Assembly: GCA_904395905.1 (NCBI GenBank)
Contig: CAJFNZ010000004.1
Coordinates: 1-34,129, forward strand
Direction: 5' to 3'
Length of the DNA: 34,129 nucleotides
From: an uncultured Oscillospiraceae bacterium
GTDB lineage: Bacteria > Bacillota > Clostridia > Oscillospirales > Oscillospiraceae
The notes under the pieces are model-generated. The model searched no databases and was not told where the DNA came from. It was given only the letters and a program-made list of their open reading frames with translations. Below, one piece after another: positions 16,755-24,138 of this stretch. Each line of letters begins with the position of its first letter. The first letter of the stretch is position 1. A program made the translations under genes and the position numbers.

Positions 16755-16805
16755 ATTTGCGCGGGGGCCCGCCGGCCGCCGCGCATTTGCCGAGCCCGCC
16801 GGCCG
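16755..16805 (+). repeat. imperfect tandem repeat in the yebC leader
   Basis: ATTTGC occurs at 16755-16760 and 16785-16790, and CCCGCCGGCCG at 16768-16778 and 16795-16805, giving two copies of a unit of roughly 27-30 bases. The GC-rich parts are nearly self-complementary and should fold. Confidence 0.6.
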
Positions 16806-16839
16806 GTGGGCGCCGAATTGCAGAAGGGAAGAGCGAACC

Positions 16840-17574
16840 ATGTCAGGACATTCCAAGTGGCACAACATCCAGAAGACCAAAGGCGCCCAGGACGCCAAGC
16901 GGGCCCAGGCCTTCACCAAGATCTCCAAGGAGATGATTGTGGCGGTCAAGGAGGGCGGCAGCGCCGACCCGACCAACAACTCCCGGCTGGCCACGGTCAT
17001 CACCAAGGCCAAGGCGGCCAATATGCCCAACGACAACATCAAGCGGGTGCTGGAGCGGGCCTCCGGCGCGGGCAACACCGACAACTATGAGACCATCACC
17101 TATGAGGGCTACGGCCCCAGCGGCGTGGCGGTGATTGTCGAGGCCATGACCGACAGCCGCAACCGCACGGCGGCCAATATGCGCCACTATTTCGACAAGT
17201 TCGGCGGCAACCTGGGGGCCTCCGGCTGCGTGGCCTGGAGCTTTGACAAAAAGGGCGTCCTGGTCATCGACAACGAGGACGAGGATCTGGAGGAGGACGC
17301 GGTGATGATGGACGCCCTGGACGCCGGGGCCGAGGACTTCTCCAACGAGGGCGAGTGCTTTGAAATCACCACCGACCCCGACGACTTCAACGCCGTGGCC
17401 GACGCGCTGACGGCCAAGGGCTACGCCTTCGTCTCGGCCCAGGTGGAGATGGTGCCCCAGAACTACCAGAAGCTGGAGAAGGAAGACGACATCAAGAACA
17501 TGACGAAGCTCCTGGACATGCTGGACGACGACGACGACGTCCAGAACGTCTGGCACAACTGGGAGCAGGAGTGA
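16840..17574 (+). CDS. yebC: YebC/PmpR family protein
   Basis: 244 residues, the usual length. The N terminus MSGHSKWHNIQKTKGAQDAK is the hallmark of the family, followed by AFTKISKEMIVAVKEGG, NDNIKRVLERASG and the domain II signature YEGYGPSGVAVIVEAMTDSR. Members were long described as transcriptional regulators; more recent work links YebC to relief of ribosome stalling at proline-rich stretches. An unusual acidic run (LDMLDDDDDVQNV) lies near the C terminus. The ribosome site GAAGGGAAGAG is modest. It has its own promoter and terminator. Confidence 0.95.
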   Translation: MSGHSKWHNIQKTKGAQDAKRAQAFTKISKEMIVAVKEGGSADPTNNSRLATVITKAKAANMPNDNIKRVLERASGAGNTDNYETITYEGYGPSGVAVIVEAMTDSRNRTAANMRHYFDKFGGNLGASGCVAWSFDKKGVLVIDNEDEDLEEDAVMMDALDAGAEDFSNEGECFEITTDPDDFNAVADALTAKGYAFVSAQVEMVPQNYQKLEKEDDIKNMTKLLDMLDDDDDVQNVWHNWEQE

Positions 17575-17609
17575 GGGGAGAGCGCCCTCCTTCCGCCATA
17601 GAAAACCGC

Positions 17610-17649
17610 GCCCCCGGAGAAGCCGATCAGCTTCTCCGGGGGCATTTTT
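17610..17649 (+). terminator. intrinsic terminator after yebC
   Basis: GCCCCCGGAGAAGC (17610-17623) pairs perfectly with GCTTCTCCGGGGGC (17630-17643) around CGATCA, followed by ATTTTT. Confidence 0.93.
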
Positions 17650-17660
17650 CCGCCTGCCGC

Positions 17661-17689
17661 TTGCGGGCGGCTGCAAAATCGGCTACAAT
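17661..17689 (+). promoter_or_regulatory. sigma-A promoter of the EF-hand gene
   Basis: TTGCGG (17661-17666), 17 bases, TACAAT (17684-17689). A second -10-like TAGAAT lies at 17695-17700. The ATG follows at 17722. Confidence 0.6.
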
Positions 17690-17721
17690 CGGGGTAGAAT
17701 CTCCGAAGGGAGGCGGTGTCC

Positions 17722-19122
17722 ATGGCGCTCTGGGGCAGTCAAAAGCGGTATGACCAAGATGGGGACGGCAGGCTCAACAGCCGGGAGTGGACCGACTGGT
17801 ACTACGGCACCTGCGGCCACGATTTGGAGATGGCGGCGCGGCGGAAGCGGGCCCAGGCGGCGAAACGCCAGCCGCCGCCCCCGGAGCCCATCCGCGTCTT
17901 TCGCCCCGAGGAGGCGTGGCAGGCAATCCGGAAGACCGTCCTGGGGGCAATCCCCGGCGGGGCGGCGCTGCTGCCGGACCTGGGCCGTGCGGCGGTCTGC
18001 GAAATCACCGGCGCCCTGGCCGAAGGGGGGCCGCCGGACCAGGCGCAGCAGGAGGAGCTGGCCCGCCTTCTCCGGCAGCTGCCGGAGCCGGTGGAGTTGG
18101 AGCCGGTATTGGAGGCGGGGCGGACCGGCCGGCCGCTGTTCGCCGAGGCGTCGGCCCTGACGGAGACGGCCTGCGGCAGCTGCTGGATTGCCCTGATGGC
18201 GCAGCTGCCCGACGGCAGCTTTTACTGGGACGACGGGCCGGACCTGGCGCCCATTTGGGACGCCCTGGGCCGCCTGCACGGCTATTTCAGCGGCACGGGG
18301 CTGGCCGGGGCCAACATAGCGACGATGGAACGGGAAACTGCCTTCGAGCGCCACTGGGAGGCCGAGACCATCCGGCACCCGAACCTGGAGCGGGCGGCCC
18401 GGCAGGTGCGCCGCGGCGTGTTCCGGGAAGGGGAGGAGGACTTCGCCCTGGAGCTGATGATTGGGGCGGACCCGGCGCTCCTGGAGCGGTACCCGCAGAA
18501 GGACTGGACGTACCTGACCTGGGAGGAGGCGCTGCGCGACCGGACGGACGACGACCCGGCGGCCGGCAAGGCCCTGTGGGACCTTCTGGCAGAAACGGCC
18601 GCGCCGGCGCTGGCCGCCGACAAATCCCTGGCCGCGGCGCTGCTGGAGGGAAGCTGGACGGCCGCCTGGCAGCCGGAGGCCCCCTGTGCGGCCGGCCGGC
18701 CGCCGGCATCTCCGCGAAAGCCGGCTTCCCGCGAGAAGAAGCCGGCGCGGCTTTCGGACTTGCCGCCGGAGGACGACGGGACCGTCTACCGCTACTGCCA
18801 GGTGCAGCTGCCGGGGAACGCCAAGCCCTACGCCTACCTGGCCGGGGCGGTACCTGTGGCCGTCGGCGACTGGGTGGAGGTCCCGGCGGGGGCGCGGAAC
18901 CAGGTGGTCCGGGGGCGGGTGCTGTCAGTGCAGGACTGCGTCCGAAGCGCCGCCCCGTGGCCGCCGGAGGAGACGAAATCAATCCTTCGCCTGGCCGCGG
19001 CGCCGGAACCGCCGGATGACAATCCGGAGGCGCCGCCTCCGGCGGCGGGCGGCGAAATGCAGGAGGCGGAACCGCCGTCGAAAATTCCAGCAGCGCGGAG
19101 GACTTCTACTGGGACAATTTAG
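17722..19122 (+). CDS. unrecognised protein with an EF-hand loop; frame apparently broken near the end
   Basis: 466 residues from ATG 17722, with AAGGGAGG 8 bases upstream; a GTG at 17716 is too close to that site. I do not recognise the family. The first 30 residues contain a textbook EF-hand calcium loop, DQDGDGRLNSRE, with ligands Asp11, 13, 15, Asn19 and Glu22, followed by Trp/Tyr-rich REWTDWYYGT. A middle region of about 250 residues is charged and rich in Trp, Glu and Pro. Residues about 355-420 (VYRYCQVQLPGNAKPYAYLA, then VGDWVEVPAG) look like a small beta-barrel module. There is no signal peptide. The reading frame ends in a low-complexity tail, while a convincing acidic C terminus continues in another frame to 19178. 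Confidence 0.7.
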   Translation: MALWGSQKRYDQDGDGRLNSREWTDWYYGTCGHDLEMAARRKRAQAAKRQPPPPEPIRVFRPEEAWQAIRKTVLGAIPGGAALLPDLGRAAVCEITGALAEGGPPDQAQQEELARLLRQLPEPVELEPVLEAGRTGRPLFAEASALTETACGSCWIALMAQLPDGSFYWDDGPDLAPIWDALGRLHGYFSGTGLAGANIATMERETAFERHWEAETIRHPNLERAARQVRRGVFREGEEDFALELMIGADPALLERYPQKDWTYLTWEEALRDRTDDDPAAGKALWDLLAETAAPALAADKSLAAALLEGSWTAAWQPEAPCAAGRPPASPRKPASREKKPARLSDLPPEDDGTVYRYCQVQLPGNAKPYAYLAGAVPVAVGDWVEVPAGARNQVVRGRVLSVQDCVRSAAPWPPEETKSILRLAAAPEPPDDNPEAPPPAAGGEMQEAEPPSKIPAARRTSTGTI

Positions 19123-19178
19123 AAGACTTTGGAAGCCTGGACGAGGCGGAGCGGTATTTTGACGACCACCGGCAGTGA
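19083..19178 (+). pseudogene. out-of-frame C terminus of the EF-hand protein
   Basis: Reading the frame one base back from 19083 gives NSSSAEDFYWDNLEDFGSLD and then EAERYFDDHRQ before a TGA at 19176-19178. This is a natural-looking acidic and aromatic tail, unlike the ARRTSTGTI end of the annotated frame. The switch falls at an AAAA run (19081-19084). One missing A there would join both parts, so a one-base deletion, a sequencing error or frameshifting is likely. Confidence 0.55.
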
Positions 19179-19241
19179 CGGCCGGCGGAGATTTGGGAGA
19201 TTGGGAGGAAACGCGGCGGCGGCCGGGAAAGGAAGCGTGCT

Positions 19242-20264
19242 ATGAAGCAGCTGTTTACGGAAGTGGAAGCCCGCCTGGCGGCGGGGGAGGCGGTGGTCCT
19301 CTGTACGGTTGTGGCGTCCCATGGCTCGACGCCCCGGGGGGCCGGGGCGCGGATGGCCGTTTTTCAGGATGGGACCTTTGTCGGCACCATCGGCGGCGGG
19401 CCGGTGGAGTTTGCGGCCCTGTGCCGGGCGCGGCAGCCGGGGACGGAGCCGGGCTGGGTGGAGGACTACTGCCTCCGGCCGGAGGACGCCGCCGGCCTGG
19501 GCATGGTCTGCGGCGGCGACGTGACCGTCTGCTTCCAGCGGCTCCGGGGCGGGGACGACCGGGAGCGGGTCCGGGCGGCGCTGGAGCTGCTCCACGCCCG
19601 GCGGGACGCCTGGTGCCTCATCGAACTGGAGAACGGCGCGCCCGCGGCCTGGGGGACCTGGGACCGGGAGCGGGGCCTTCTGGGGATGGCGCTGGCGCCG
19701 GGGATTCTGGCGCCGCTGCTGGCGGCCCGGCCGGTGCTGACCGAGGGGGAGCCCCGGTACTTCGCCGCGCCGCTGGTCACCGGGGCCCGGGTCTATGTCT
19801 TCGGCGGCGGCCACGTGTCCCAGGAGCTGGCGCCGCTGCTGGCCCACTTGGATTTTTCGGTGGTGGTGCTGGAAAACCGCACGGAGTTCGCCCGGCCGGA
19901 GCTGTTTCCGGGGGTGTTGGCCGTGAAGCTGACGGACTTTTCCACGTTCGCCGCCGAGGTGGAGCTGTGCGCCCGGGATGCCATCGTCATCATGACCCGG
20001 GGCCATCGGGATGATTATGAGGTTCTGCGGGAGGCGCTGGCCACGCCGGCCGGGTATCTCGGCGTCATCGGCAGCCGCCAGAAGGCGAAACACACCCGGG
20101 AGCGGCTCCGGGAGGACGGCTACCGGGAGGCGGACATCGCCCGGATCCACACGCCCATCGGCCTGCCCATCGGCGCGGAGACGCCGGCGGAGATTGCCGT
20201 GAGCGTGGCGGCGGAACTGATTGCCTACCGCGCGGGCCAAGGGTCGGAGGCGCCCGCGATGTAA
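19242..20264 (+). CDS. XdhC/CoxI family protein
   Basis: 340 residues. The N-terminal XdhC_CoxI domain shows ASHGSTPRGAGARMAV and GTIGGGPVEF (the family Cys position after GG is Pro-Val here, so the usual GGxxE/C site is altered). The C-terminal Rossmann domain begins VYVFGGGHVSQELAPLL and ends with IGSRQKAKHTRERL and IGLPIGAETPAEIAVSVAAE. XdhC proteins insert the sulfurated molybdenum cofactor into xanthine-dehydrogenase-type enzymes. No molybdenum hydroxylase or cofactor gene lies nearby in the window, so its partner is elsewhere. AAAGGAAG lies before the ATG; a terminator follows. Confidence 0.88.
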   Translation: MKQLFTEVEARLAAGEAVVLCTVVASHGSTPRGAGARMAVFQDGTFVGTIGGGPVEFAALCRARQPGTEPGWVEDYCLRPEDAAGLGMVCGGDVTVCFQRLRGGDDRERVRAALELLHARRDAWCLIELENGAPAAWGTWDRERGLLGMALAPGILAPLLAARPVLTEGEPRYFAAPLVTGARVYVFGGGHVSQELAPLLAHLDFSVVVLENRTEFARPELFPGVLAVKLTDFSTFAAEVELCARDAIVIMTRGHRDDYEVLREALATPAGYLGVIGSRQKAKHTRERLREDGYREADIARIHTPIGLPIGAETPAEIAVSVAAELIAYRAGQGSEAPAM

Positions 20265-20266
20265 GG

Positions 20267-20306
20267 CTGCGGCGGCCGGAGCGCTGGTTCCGGCCGCCGC
20301 AGTTTA
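20267..20306 (+). terminator. intrinsic terminator after the xdhC-like gene
   Basis: CTGCGGCGGCCGGA (20267-20280) pairs perfectly with TCCGGCCGCCGCAG (20289-20302), followed by TTTAT. Confidence 0.85.
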
Positions 20307-20345
20307 TAGGTTGGAAAAAAATTTTTTCGCGAACGGTGTCACCTT

Positions 20346-20374
20346 TTGCCGTGCTCGTCCATCTTATATATAGA
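20346..20374 (+). promoter_or_regulatory. candidate promoter of the MBOAT operon
   Basis: TTGCCG (20346-20351), 17 bases, TATAGA (20369-20374), within an AT-rich patch that also contains A7T6 (20314-20326), which could act as an UP-like or bent element. The gene starts at 20400. Confidence 0.45.
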
Positions 20375-20399
20375 CAGATATGACGAGGAGGCCGCCGCC

Positions 20400-21734
20400 G
20401 TGGCGTTCAGCAGCTTGGAATTCATCTTTTGGTTTCTGCCGGTGTTCCTGGCAGTGTATTATCTGGTTCCCGCCGGCAGGCGGAACATCCCCCTGCTGTT
20501 GGGCAGCCTGGTCTTTTACGGCTGGGGAATCCGCGAGAGCCCCTGGATGGCGGCGGTGCTGGCGACGGACCTGCTGGTCACCTACGTCTGCGGGCGGCTT
20601 CTGGCCGGCGGCCGGCGGGCAGGTCTGTTGGCCGGGGCCCTGACGGTGCTGTTCGGGCTGCTGCTGGGCTTCAAATACGCCGGACTCCTGGGGGCCTCGG
20701 TGGCGCTGCCGCTGGGCATCAGCTTCTACACGTTCCAGATGGCCGCCTATCTGATAGACGTCCACCGGGGAAAGGCAAGGCCGGAGACGTCTCCCATCCG
20801 GCTGGTTGGCGAGGTTCTGCTGTTTCCCAAGCTGCTGTCGGGGCCGCTGATGGAGTGGAACAGTCTCTCCCGGCAGATGTCCGGCCGGATTTACCGGGCC
20901 GGCACCTTTGACCGGGGGCTGCGGGAGTTCATTCTGGGCCTGGCCATGAAGCTGCTTCTGGCCGACCGGCTGGGCGGCCTCTGGCGGCAGCTGGGCATCA
21001 TCGGCTATGAGAGCGTCTCGGCGCCGCTGGCCTGGCTGGGACTGGTGGCATACTCCCTGCAGCTGTACTATGACTTCGCCGGCTACTCCAAGATGGCCGT
21101 GGGCCTGGGGCTCATGCTGGGCTTCCGGCTGCCGGAGAACTTCCTGCACCCCTACGCCGCCAAGTCCATGGGGCAGTTCTGGCGGCGGTGGCACGTGACG
21201 CTGGGCGCCTGGTTCCGGGAGTACGTCTATATTCCGCTGGGCGGCAGCCGGCGGGGGCGGGCCGTCCAGATCCGGAACCTGCTGGTGGTGTGGCTGCTGA
21301 CGGCAGTCTGGCACGGGGCCACGGCCAACTTCCTCCTGTGGGGGCTCTTCATCTTCTGCCTGCTGGCTCTGGAGAAGCTGGGCCTGGGGCGGATTTTGGA
21401 AAACAGCCACGTCCTCTGCCGCCTCTATATGATACCGGCCATTTTGCTCAGCTGGATGCTCTTCGCCATTCCCGACTTGGGGCGGCTGGCCGTCTTTGCC
21501 GGGCGGCTGGTGTCCCAGTGGAGCTGGTCTGCGCCGGATTTCCTCCGGTATCTGGAGCAGTACGGCCTCTGGCTTCTGGCGGGCGTGGCGCTGGCAATGC
21601 CGTGGCCGGCGCGGCTGTGGCAGCGGCTGCGGACGGCGCCGCTGGGTACGGTGGCGCTGCTGGGCTTTTTCTGGCTGGCGGTCTATGCCATGGCGGCAGG
21701 CAGCAACGACCCCTTTCTCTATTTCAGCTTTTAG
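20400..21734 (+). CDS. MBOAT family O-acyltransferase (AlgI/DltB type)
   Basis: 444 residues from GTG 20400, 8 bases after GAGGAGG (20385-20391); MAFSSLEFIFWFLPVFLAVY is the normal AlgI-type start, so the longer frame back to 20346 is not used. Many membrane segments. The two active-site histidines are visible: His265 in FWRRWHVTLGAWFREYVYIP and His305 in LLTAVWHGATANF. MBOAT proteins of this kind move acyl groups across the membrane for O-acetylation of polysaccharides, peptidoglycan or teichoic acid. The following SGNH gene is the usual partner that completes the transfer outside. The acceptor is not known. Confidence 0.92.
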   Translation: MAFSSLEFIFWFLPVFLAVYYLVPAGRRNIPLLLGSLVFYGWGIRESPWMAAVLATDLLVTYVCGRLLAGGRRAGLLAGALTVLFGLLLGFKYAGLLGASVALPLGISFYTFQMAAYLIDVHRGKARPETSPIRLVGEVLLFPKLLSGPLMEWNSLSRQMSGRIYRAGTFDRGLREFILGLAMKLLLADRLGGLWRQLGIIGYESVSAPLAWLGLVAYSLQLYYDFAGYSKMAVGLGLMLGFRLPENFLHPYAAKSMGQFWRRWHVTLGAWFREYVYIPLGGSRRGRAVQIRNLLVVWLLTAVWHGATANFLLWGLFIFCLLALEKLGLGRILENSHVLCRLYMIPAILLSWMLFAIPDLGRLAVFAGRLVSQWSWSAPDFLRYLEQYGLWLLAGVALAMPWPARLWQRLRTAPLGTVALLGFFWLAVYAMAAGSNDPFLYFSF

Positions 21735-21746
21735 GAGGTTCCGTCC

Positions 21747-22739
21747 ATGGCGCGGAAATACCATTTCTATTTGATTATCGTTCTGCTGGCCACCTCCCTG
21801 GCCCTGGGCGTGGTGGGGGCCCTGCTGCGCGCCACGGTGGCGCAGGATGTGGAGCAGCTGAAGGATATTCCGGCGCCGGCGGTACCGCTGCTGCTGCTGG
21901 CGGACCCGACGCTGCTGGAGGCCTCCCAGGCGCCGGGGCCGGAGACGTTGTCCAAGCCCGGCAGCCTCCCGCCCACGGTGTCGCCGGAGGAACCGGCGTC
22001 GGAACCGATTGCGGAGCAGCCGGAGACGGCGCCGGCGGAGAACACCGGCGAGCGTCCGCTGCCGTCGGTGGAGGAGGACCTCTCGTCGGCAGGCGGCCAG
22101 CAGGAGGCGCCGGCGTCCGGCCAGGAGGGAACGCCGACCCTGGGCGCGGTGGAGGAGACCTATTTCGACGACGCGCTGTTCGTCGGCGACTCCCGGACGC
22201 TGGGGCTGGCCCAATACGGCCGGCTGGGCCAGGCGGATTATTTTGCCGACAGCGGCATGACGGTGTTCAACGTGCTGGAGACGAAGGTCTCCGACGAGAA
22301 TTTCTCCAAGACGACGCTTCCGGACCTGCTGGCCGAGCGGACGTACGGCAAGATCTACCTGATGCTGGGCATCAACGAAATCGGCTATCCCTTTGAGAGC
22401 CTCACCGCGCAGTACGAATCGGTGGTGGAGACCCTCCGGTCCATGGAGCCCCAGGCGACCATTTTCCTCTGCGCCAACCTCCATGTGACCGAAGCGGCCG
22501 CCGAGGCCACGCCCAGGCTGGCGCCGGCGCATATGGAAGAACTGAACGGGCGAATTGCCGCCCTGGCCGACGGGGAGACCATCTTTTATCTGGATGTGAA
22601 CCCGCTGTTCTGCGATGAGAACGGCTACCTGAAGATGGACCTGACCGGCGACGGCGTTCACCCCTATGGGACCGGCTACCAGCTGTGGGCCCAGTGGCTC
22701 ATGGGCTGCGGCCTGGAGGAGGTGCAGGGGAGTTCGTGA
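21747..22739 (+). CDS. membrane-anchored SGNH/GDSL hydrolase-fold protein
   Basis: 330 residues. An N-terminal signal anchor (HFYLIIVLLATSLALGVVGA) puts the rest outside the cell, followed by a Pro/Glu/Ala-rich linker (about 45-135). The SGNH domain has Ser149 in FVGDSRTLGL, Asn210 in MLGINEIG, and Asp302/His305 in GDGVHP, so the catalytic set looks complete. Paired with the MBOAT protein it probably carries out or edits O-acetylation of an envelope polymer (inference, by analogy with PatA/PatB and AlgI/AlgJ-type pairs). AGGAGG overlaps the MBOAT stop codon 8 bases before the ATG, and its own stop overlaps the sigma-factor start by 4 bases. Confidence 0.87.
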   Translation: MARKYHFYLIIVLLATSLALGVVGALLRATVAQDVEQLKDIPAPAVPLLLLADPTLLEASQAPGPETLSKPGSLPPTVSPEEPASEPIAEQPETAPAENTGERPLPSVEEDLSSAGGQQEAPASGQEGTPTLGAVEETYFDDALFVGDSRTLGLAQYGRLGQADYFADSGMTVFNVLETKVSDENFSKTTLPDLLAERTYGKIYLMLGINEIGYPFESLTAQYESVVETLRSMEPQATIFLCANLHVTEAAAEATPRLAPAHMEELNGRIAALADGETIFYLDVNPLFCDENGYLKMDLTGDGVHPYGTGYQLWAQWLMGCGLEEVQGSS

Positions 22740-23215
22740 ACGACCGGAAACACGACCGGCAGTGGTTTGCCCGGCAGGTGAAGGCGCTGGAGCCTGCCAT
22801 GTACCGGCTGGCCATGGGCCTGGTCGGCAACGACTATGACGCGGCGGACGCCGCCCAGGAGGCCATCTGCAAGGCGTACGCCCGGCTGGAGACCCTCCGG
22901 CGGCCGGAGCAGTTTCGGCCCTGGCTGCTGCGGATTCTCACCAACGAGTGCTATGAGATTCTGCGGCAGCGGCAGCGGTACGCCGAGACCGAAGCCATCC
23001 CGGAGGGGGAAGCGCCTCCGCCGGAGCCCTCGCCGGTGTGGCAGGCGGTCTGTGATTTGAACGAGCAGATGCGTGCGGTGGTCATCCTCTACTACTATGA
23101 GGGATTTCAGAGCCGGGAGATTGCCGCCATCCTCCATCTGTCCGACGCCACGGTGAAAGCAAGACTGTCCCGCGCCAGAAAACGGCTGCGGGAGATGCTG
23201 GAGGGGAGCTTATGA
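22736..23215 (+). CDS. ECF-type RNA polymerase sigma factor
   Basis: 159 residues from GTG 22736, in a GTGA overlap with the hydrolase stop. Region 2 (about 18-85) reads YRLAMGLVGNDYDAADAAQE and FRPWLLRILTNECYEILR; region 4 (about 105-155) reads LNEQMRAVVILYYYEGFQSR then EIAAILHLSDATVKARLSRA. This is the two-domain layout of extracytoplasmic-function sigma factors. The next gene starts inside its stop codon and encodes an RsiV-like protein, so the sigma factor is probably held inactive at the membrane until a signal arrives. It most resembles the SigV type by partner and neighbourhood, not by any diagnostic residue. Confidence 0.92.
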   Translation: MNDRKHDRQWFARQVKALEPAMYRLAMGLVGNDYDAADAAQEAICKAYARLETLRRPEQFRPWLLRILTNECYEILRQRQRYAETEAIPEGEAPPPEPSPVWQAVCDLNEQMRAVVILYYYEGFQSREIAAILHLSDATVKARLSRARKRLREMLEGSL

Positions 23216-24084
23216 ACGAGAACTTTGACGAGCTGCTGCGGAAGCAGGCGGAGAAGGAGGGCACGACGGTGCCCCGGGATTTCTCCGACCGGGTGGACGA
23301 GGCCCTGTCCCGTCTGCCGGCCAAGGCGAGCCCCCACCGCGGGTGGCGGCCGGCCCTGGTTGCGGCGGCGGCGGTCCTGACGGTGACGGTGGCGCTGCCC
23401 AACGTGAACGCCGCCATGGCGGAGGCCATGGGCAGCCTGCCGGTGCTGGGCCCCCTCTTTCAGGCCGTCACCTTCCGGACCTACGAGGCCCAGGAAGGGC
23501 GGAACCACGTGTCCATCGAGGTGCCCCAGGTGATGGATGCCGGCGAAGGGGAGGGCGCCGAGGAAATTAACCGCCAGGTGGAGGCGTACACCGACCAGCT
23601 GATTGCCGAGTATGAGACGGAGCTGCACGCCGACGGGTACTACAACCTGGATGTCACCTGGGAAGTGGTCACCGATACGGACAACTGGTTTACGCTGCAA
23701 CTCAACACCGACCGGGTCATGGCCTCGGGCATCCACGCCGAGCGGTACTACCACATCTGCAAGGCCACCGGGGAGCAGATGACCCTGTCGGACCTGTTCC
23801 CGGAGGACTTCGACTATGTGACGGTCATCAGCGAGGAAATCCAGGCGCAGATGCGGGCGCAGATGGCGGCCGACGACCGGGCGTACTACTGGCTGGAAGG
23901 GGAGACCCAGCTGGGTACCTACTACTTTGACGCCATTGACCCGGAGCAGAATTTCTACTTCGACGGGGACGGAAAGCTGACCGTCGTCTTTGAGGAGTAC
24001 GAGGTGGGGCCGGGCACCATGGGCACGCCCCGGTTCACGCTGGAATCGGCGGAGCTGTATGACCAGCTGCTGTACACGCCGTAA
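23212..24084 (+). CDS. RsiV-like anti-sigma factor (DUF3298/DUF4163)
   Basis: 290 residues, starting in an ATGA overlap with the sigma-factor gene. A cytoplasmic N terminus (1-45, FDELLRKQAEKEGTTVPRDF) is followed by one membrane segment (about 46-66) and an external domain. The external part resembles RsiV: YNLDVTWEVVTDTDNWFTLQ and NTDRVMASGIHAERYYHICK, then GEQMTLSDLFPEDF and a final FYFDGDGKLTVVFEEYEVGP, as in DUF4163/DUF3298 proteins. In Bacillus and Clostridioides RsiV binds lysozyme and is then cut, releasing SigV, which turns on O-acetylation genes. The upstream acyltransferase pair fits the same logic here. A lysozyme signal is inferred. Confidence 0.83.
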   Translation: MNENFDELLRKQAEKEGTTVPRDFSDRVDEALSRLPAKASPHRGWRPALVAAAAVLTVTVALPNVNAAMAEAMGSLPVLGPLFQAVTFRTYEAQEGRNHVSIEVPQVMDAGEGEGAEEINRQVEAYTDQLIAEYETELHADGYYNLDVTWEVVTDTDNWFTLQLNTDRVMASGIHAERYYHICKATGEQMTLSDLFPEDFDYVTVISEEIQAQMRAQMAADDRAYYWLEGETQLGTYYFDAIDPEQNFYFDGDGKLTVVFEEYEVGPGTMGTPRFTLESAELYDQLLYTP

Positions 24085-24094
24085 AGCCGCAGAG

Positions 24095-24127
24095 AAAAGG
24101 CCCCCCAGAGCCGAGGCTCTGGGGGGC
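24095..24127 (-). terminator. terminator of the - strand ribU gene, between convergent genes
   Basis: CCCCCCAGAGC (24101-24111) pairs with GCTCTGGGGGG (24116-24126). On the - strand the stem is followed by CCTTTTCTC, so it is an intrinsic terminator for ribU; the stem may also stop + strand transcripts from the anti-sigma gene. Confidence 0.8.
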
Positions 24128-24138
24128 GGTGCGTTCGT

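Noticed and set aside
19078-19086. Programmed -1 frameshift site
   Set aside because: The sequence around AAAA does not form an X-XXY-YYZ heptamer, and no clear pseudoknot follows, so a simple indel or error is more likely.
20331-20359. ECF-type promoter GAAC...CGTC before the MBOAT gene
   Set aside because: The spacing (21 bases) is too long for known ECF promoters, which have about 16-17 between these elements.
20364-22661. Open - strand frame of about 765 codons opposite MBOAT and SGNH genes
   Set aside because: Arg/Gln/His-rich translation with no domain; the + strand genes are clear and have ribosome sites.
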